Source of the DNA: Methylobacterium variabile
GTDB taxonomy: Bacteria > Pseudomonadota > Alphaproteobacteria > Rhizobiales > Beijerinckiaceae
Direction: 5' to 3'
Assembly (NCBI RefSeq): GCF_001043975.1
Contig: NZ_LABY01000023.1
Span: 1 to 37,097, forward strand
DNA length: 37,097 bases
Positions 33,869 through 37,097 of this stretch are shown here, one piece after another. How positions within the stretch are numbered: the stretch's first letter is position 1; each line of letters opens with the position of its first letter. Made by a program: the position numbers and the translations under genes. The notes under the pieces were generated by a model. That model had not been told where the DNA came from. It made no database searches and saw only the letters and a program-made list of their open reading frames with translations.

Positions 33869-35437
33869 TCAGGCCGGCGGCAGCATCACGGCGAACCAGA
33901 TCCGCGTCCCCCGCCCGGGCTCGCTCGCGACGCCGATCCGGCCGCCCATCAGCTCGACGAGGTGGCGGCAGATCACCAGGCCGAGGCCGCTGCCGCCGAA
34001 GCGGCGCCGGATCGACTCGTCCCCCTGGCCGAAGGGCACGAACAGCCGCTCCTGCTGGGCGGGCGACATGCCGATGCCGGTGTCGCTCACCGTGAACAGC
34101 ACGCGGCCCTCGGCCCCCCGGCCGGTGTCCGGGCTGACGGCCAGGACCACCCGTCCTGACGGCGTGAACTTCACGGCGTTGGTGAGGAGGTTGAGCAGCA
34201 CTTGGCGCAGCCGGCCGAGGTCCCCGAGCACCCAGGCCGGGGTGGCGGGATCGCGCACGACCTCCACCACCACGCCCTTGCGGGCGGCCGTCCCGCGGGC
34301 GAGGGAGGCGGTTCCCTCCAGAAGGTCGGCGAGGAGGAAGGGCTCGGGATCGAGGGCGACTTGGCCCGCTTCGATCTGCGCCACGTCGAGCACGTCGTCG
34401 ACGACCCGCAGCAGGATCTCGCCGGCCTCCTGGACGGCGGCGAGGTGGCGCAGGGTCTCGGGCTCGCGGGAGCGACCCAGCATGTGCTCGGTGTAGCCGA
34501 GGACGGCGTTGAGGGGGTTGCGGATCTCGTGGCTCATCATCGCCAGGAAGTCCGACTTCGCCCGGTTGGCCTGCTCGGCCCCCTCCTTGGCCTGAGAGAG
34601 CGCCTGCTCCGCCCGCTTGCGGGCGGTGATGTCGAGCGTCAGGCCGACGATGCGCCCGCTCAGGCCGTGCGCGTCGTCGAGCACGCGCCCGAGGCTCTGG
34701 ATCCAGCGGGTGCTGCCGTGCTCGGCGGTGACCCGCACGTCGACCGAGAACGGGGTGCGGGTGGTGACCGCCTTCGTCACCGCATCCCACAGCACCGCGC
34801 GGTCCTCGGCGTGGACCAGCCCGGTCCAGGCCGAGGACGTGATGATGCAGGTCTGCGCCGCCAGGCCGTGCAGGCGCGCGCCCTCCGCCGAGAGGGAGAG
34901 CGCGCCGGTGCGCATGTTCCAGTCCCAGAGACCGACGCCGGCCGCCTTGTGGGTGAGGAGCAGCAGGTTGGTGGTGGCTTCGAGGGCCTGGTTGTCGGCC
35001 ACGACGTCGTCGACGTCGGCGGCCGTCAGCATCCAGCCGACGACCGATGCGCCGTCGCGGATCGGCACCAGGTCGGTCTGGTGCCAGTGCCAGCGGCCGC
35101 TGGCGTCGCGCAGGCGGATCGTCAGATCGTAGGGCTCGCCGGACTGGATGGCGGAGGCGCGGGCGGCGGCCGCGCGGTTGCGATCCTTGGGGTGGATCAC
35201 GCTGTCCCAGCCGTCCGGCTCGCCGAGGCCGGTGCCGATCTCCCGTGCCGCCCCGTTGGCGAAGCGCACGTCGCCGTCGCGGTCGAACATCCAGATCTTC
35301 TGCGGCAACGCGTCGAGGAGCAGGCGCGAGGGCAGCCCGCCCAGCCCGTCCCCGCTCTCCGGCAGCGCGCGGCCGAGGGCATCGTCCGGTCCGTCGACCG
35401 GTACGCCCGCGATCGGATGCGCGGTCCGCGCCGTCAT
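33869..35437 (-). CDS. Soluble PAS-domain hybrid-less sensor histidine kinase
   Basis: The protein has 522 residues without a membrane segment. Two PAS domains (about 38-145 and 160-275) sense a cytosolic signal; the second ends DITARKRAEQAL, the usual PAC-to-kinase linker. The dimerisation helix carries phospho-acceptor His303 in FLAMMSHEIRNPLNAVLG. The ATPase part has N420 (NLLTNAVKF), D452-T-G-I-G and G482-S-G-L-G. No receiver domain is attached and no response regulator gene is adjacent, so it is an orphan kinase. The ATG at 35437 has AGGAGA upstream. The signal cannot be deduced. Confidence 0.9.
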   Translation of the reverse strand: MTARTAHPIAGVPVDGPDDALGRALPESGDGLGGLPSRLLLDALPQKIWMFDRDGDVRFANGAAREIGTGLGEPDGWDSVIHPKDRNRAAAARASAIQSGEPYDLTIRLRDASGRWHWHQTDLVPIRDGASVVGWMLTAADVDDVVADNQALEATTNLLLLTHKAAGVGLWDWNMRTGALSLSAEGARLHGLAAQTCIITSSAWTGLVHAEDRAVLWDAVTKAVTTRTPFSVDVRVTAEHGSTRWIQSLGRVLDDAHGLSGRIVGLTLDITARKRAEQALSQAKEGAEQANRAKSDFLAMMSHEIRNPLNAVLGYTEHMLGRSREPETLRHLAAVQEAGEILLRVVDDVLDVAQIEAGQVALDPEPFLLADLLEGTASLARGTAARKGVVVEVVRDPATPAWVLGDLGRLRQVLLNLLTNAVKFTPSGRVVLAVSPDTGRGAEGRVLFTVSDTGIGMSPAQQERLFVPFGQGDESIRRRFGGSGLGLVICRHLVELMGGRIGVASEPGRGTRIWFAVMLPPA

Positions 35438-35806
35438 CAGCTCTCCTACTCGATCATGCCGAGCACGGCGGTGCCTCTACCCGGGCTCGGGCCGCGCCGT
35501 CAGTCGCCGGTCGCGCCCAGCCGAATCGGGTAAATCCCGAAACCCGTTTCTGCTAACCTAAGGGCGCGATTCGTCCAAGTGCCGCAGACACACTCCGTAA
35601 GCTGACCTCGGCGAAATCGTCGCCGTGCCGTGATCTGCGCGGGTGCCGGGGAGATCATGTCGGCATCTGCCGTCCGGGGAGGCCAGGCCGGGTCGCGGTT
35701 GTAGACTTGCCGCATCGCTGCAGTCCAAAGTAGTGATCACCTGGCGGACTTCCAGGAAGATCAAGTAGAGCGCCGCCGGTCGGCCCGTCGACGCCCGGCT
35801 TCCACC
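35438..35806. other. Gene-free interval between the kinase and the SGNH hydrolase
   Basis: These 369 bases hold no gene I can support. Short open frames on the minus strand (about 68-71 codons) have no family pattern or ribosome site. It probably contains the kinase promoter near its left end, where a patch (35520-35570) is less GC-rich. No inverted repeat or clear terminator for the SGNH gene was seen. Confidence 0.45.
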
Positions 35807-36544
35807 TCATCGCGACGGTGCCGACAGCTCGGGACAGGCGGCCGACTCGAGGCGGGCGGCGACCCGGTCCCGCGCAGCGGCATCGAGTCCGAGATGGACC
35901 CCGTCCGGCGACCGGGCCTTGGCCGCCGGGTCGCGCAGGCCGGCGAAGGCATCGACGTACCGGCAGCCGGCCCGGGCGCACTCCTCCGACAGGATCGCCG
36001 AGTAGGCGGGCGCCGCCGCGACGTCGTAGTGCTTCGCCACGCCGGGACGGTCGGCATCGAAGGGTGGGATCGCGGTCGCGACGACGCGCCCGGCCCGCGG
36101 CGCCAGCTCGGCGAAGAGGGCGCGGGTCTCCGCCCGGAAGTGGTCGGTGGCGTCCGGGTGGCCGGATCGCTGGCGCCGGGTGAGATCGTTGGTGCCGATG
36201 GTGACCACGATCGTCTCCGGGGGGCGCGGCAGCTTCAGCCAGTCGGCGACGGCCCGCAGGCCGGCGGCCCGCGTCCCCGCGATGGCGGCGTTGACGGCAG
36301 GATGGCCGCACAGTCTCGGCAGGAAGAGCCGCTCGAGCTGCGAGTCGCCGAGGAGCAGGCTGTAGGGCCCCTCGATCTGCATGAGCGTGCTGGAGATCGC
36401 GAAGGTCCGGGCCTCGCGGAAGGCGGCGACCTTCTGCCCGCCGCCGGTGCCCTGTTCGCGCACCAGGATGGCGACGCCGCCGGCCATGACGGCTGCGGCC
36501 AGGACGGCGGCGATGCCGGCCCCGATCAATCGTGTCTTGCGCAC
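35807..36544 (-). CDS. Membrane-anchored SGNH/GDSL hydrolase
   Basis: The product has 245 residues from a GTG start. An N-terminal signal anchor (about 5-28, GAGIAAVLAAAVMAGGVAIL) places the catalytic domain in the periplasm. The SGNH blocks are present: nucleophile S68 in LLLGDS, Gly90 in block II, Asn119 in TIGTND, and D214/H217 in SPDGVHLG. The enzyme likely removes acyl or acetyl esters from a glycan or lipid; the true substrate is unknown. No operon partner is visible. The next gene to the right is divergent, and 197 bases separate them. Confidence 0.85.
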   Translation of the reverse strand: MRKTRLIGAGIAAVLAAAVMAGGVAILVREQGTGGGQKVAAFREARTFAISSTLMQIEGPYSLLLGDSQLERLFLPRLCGHPAVNAAIAGTRAAGLRAVADWLKLPRPPETIVVTIGTNDLTRRQRSGHPDATDHFRAETRALFAELAPRAGRVVATAIPPFDADRPGVAKHYDVAAAPAYSAILSEECARAGCRYVDAFAGLRDPAAKARSPDGVHLGLDAAARDRVAARLESAACPELSAPSR

Positions 36545-36741
36545 CCGCCCTCGCGTTCCGTGCGGTCGCCCCCGCTGTTAGCACAAGCGCGCCCTGGCGC
36601 CGGGAGTCAATGTCGTCTGCTGCCCGGAGACGATGCAGCAACCGGAGGTTATCCACAGGCCGCGGATTTCCTTCGACATCTTCACGCCTGATTCGGCGGC
36701 TCTCATCATGGTTGAGGGCAGGTAATCGGAGAGCCCGCGCC

Positions 36742-37097
36742 ATGATGCCAGTGGAGATAGATCCATCCGAGGTGCGCCCGGCGCGCGCCGCCGCGCGCGA
36801 GGCCTCGCGGTCGCGCCTCCGCCGGCCGGCGATGCTGGCGGCCCTGGCCGTCGTCGGCATCGGAGGCTGCGCCGGACTTGCCGCCGCGGCCTATCCGACG
36901 ATCAGCGGCCTCTTGCGACCGCGCCCCCCTGAGGTGCATTTCGGTCGCGTCGCCGACATGCCGGAGATCAAGGACGGGATCCCGGCCCTGAGGACGACGC
37001 CGCCCCCCGTGGTCCGCACCGTGGCGATCCCGCCCGCGACGCCGCCGGCCGCTCCCGCTGCGCTCCTCGATCCGACCCCGGCCGCGCCGCCGCGGGC
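36742..37097 (+). CDS. Proline-rich membrane-anchored protein, N-terminal part (runs off the window)
   Basis: An ATG at 36742 (or the next codon, 36745) opens a frame that stays open to the last base, 118 codons. An Arg-rich cytosolic head (PARAAAREASRSRLRRP) precedes one membrane segment (about 31-52, MLAALAVVGIGGCAGLAAAA). A Pro/Ala/Thr-rich linker follows (TTPPPVVRTVAIPPATPP). GGAG lies about nine bases before the ATG. The layout suits a periplasmic linker protein (TonB-, SPOR- or FtsN-like, or a polysaccharide export partner), but the functional domain is beyond the window, so no family is assigned. Confidence 0.6.
   Translation, partial: MMPVEIDPSEVRPARAAAREASRSRLRRPAMLAALAVVGIGGCAGLAAAAYPTISGLLRPRPPEVHFGRVADMPEIKDGIPALRTTPPPVVRTVAIPPATPPAAPAALLDPTPAAPPR

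Noticed and set aside
30459..34496. 1345-codon plus-strand frame opposite parC and recO
   Set aside because: It is the complement of strongly recognisable ParC and RecO and contains no domain of its own. Long antisense frames are expected at this GC content.
35500..35764. Two short minus-strand frames of 68-71 codons
   Set aside because: They overlap each other in different phases and have no ribosome site, membrane segment or family signature.
36649..36657. Perfect DnaA box TTATCCACA
   Set aside because: It is isolated, with no second box, AT-rich unwinding element or dnaA/parAB/hemE neighbour. A single chance 9-mer is not unlikely in 37 kb on two strands, so no origin is claimed.

Overview
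The window is very GC-rich (roughly 70 percent by eye) and almost fully coding. It looks like chromosomal DNA of a Hyphomicrobiales alphaproteobacterium, most likely Methylobacterium or a close relative. This rests on gene content (Usg, BcsS and DUF6867 families, an FeS-type photolyase, a form II cox locus, recO close to parC, a livHMGF operon with a DUF6867 gene) and is an inference, not a database result. There is no IS element, integrase, CRISPR array, tRNA or rRNA.

Layout. (1) 1-3481: the 3' end of a polyprenyl glycosylphosphotransferase, then convergently a two-gene operon (HlyD-type membrane fusion protein, then a processive family 2 glycosyltransferase with a degenerate PilZ-like tail). 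It resembles the bgsBA mixed-linkage beta-glucan synthase of Sinorhizobium meliloti. (2) 3482-6560: an AT-rich gap, then zur facing away from a zinc-uptake operon (45-residue membrane miniprotein, znuC, znuB). A perfect palindrome overlaps the operon's predicted -10. No periplasmic binding protein gene is present here. (3) 6545-9459: DUF2256 and a formyltransferase-fold gene, divergent from an FeS-BCP photolyase. (4) 9382-12607: BcsS-like outer-membrane protein, Usg, ExoD, and a LysE-family exporter gene broken by one in-frame amber codon. (5) 12604-22359, all minus strand: a form II cox locus in transcription order coxG, coxS, coxL, coxM, coxD, coxE, xdhC N-domain, xdhC C-domain, molybdopterin-binding protein, mocA. 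It encodes a molybdenum hydroxylase of unknown substrate with its maturation and MCD-cofactor machinery. (6) 22585-28245: livH, livM, livG, livF, DUF6867 and livK, an ABC importer transcribed divergently from the cox locus. (7) 28551-29594: an IF-1 variant with a basic tail, and rpe. (8) 29626-35437, minus strand: a PAS histidine kinase, recO, parC and three small membrane proteins. (9) 35807-37097: a membrane-anchored SGNH hydrolase, and the start of a proline-rich membrane protein that runs off the window.

How the genes work together. The cox block is a coherent production line: CoxS, CoxL and CoxM form the enzyme; CoxD (MoxR AAA+), CoxE (VWA) and CoxG act in active-site maturation and membrane association; the XdhC halves and MocA handle the molybdenum cofactor. 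Many junctions are ATGA, GTGA or TGATG overlaps, so translation is tightly coupled in the zinc, cox and liv operons. The CoxL active-site loop reads AYRGAGR, not AYRCSFR, so CO oxidation cannot be assumed. The divergent liv importer could supply the real substrate, which is the most testable system-level idea here.
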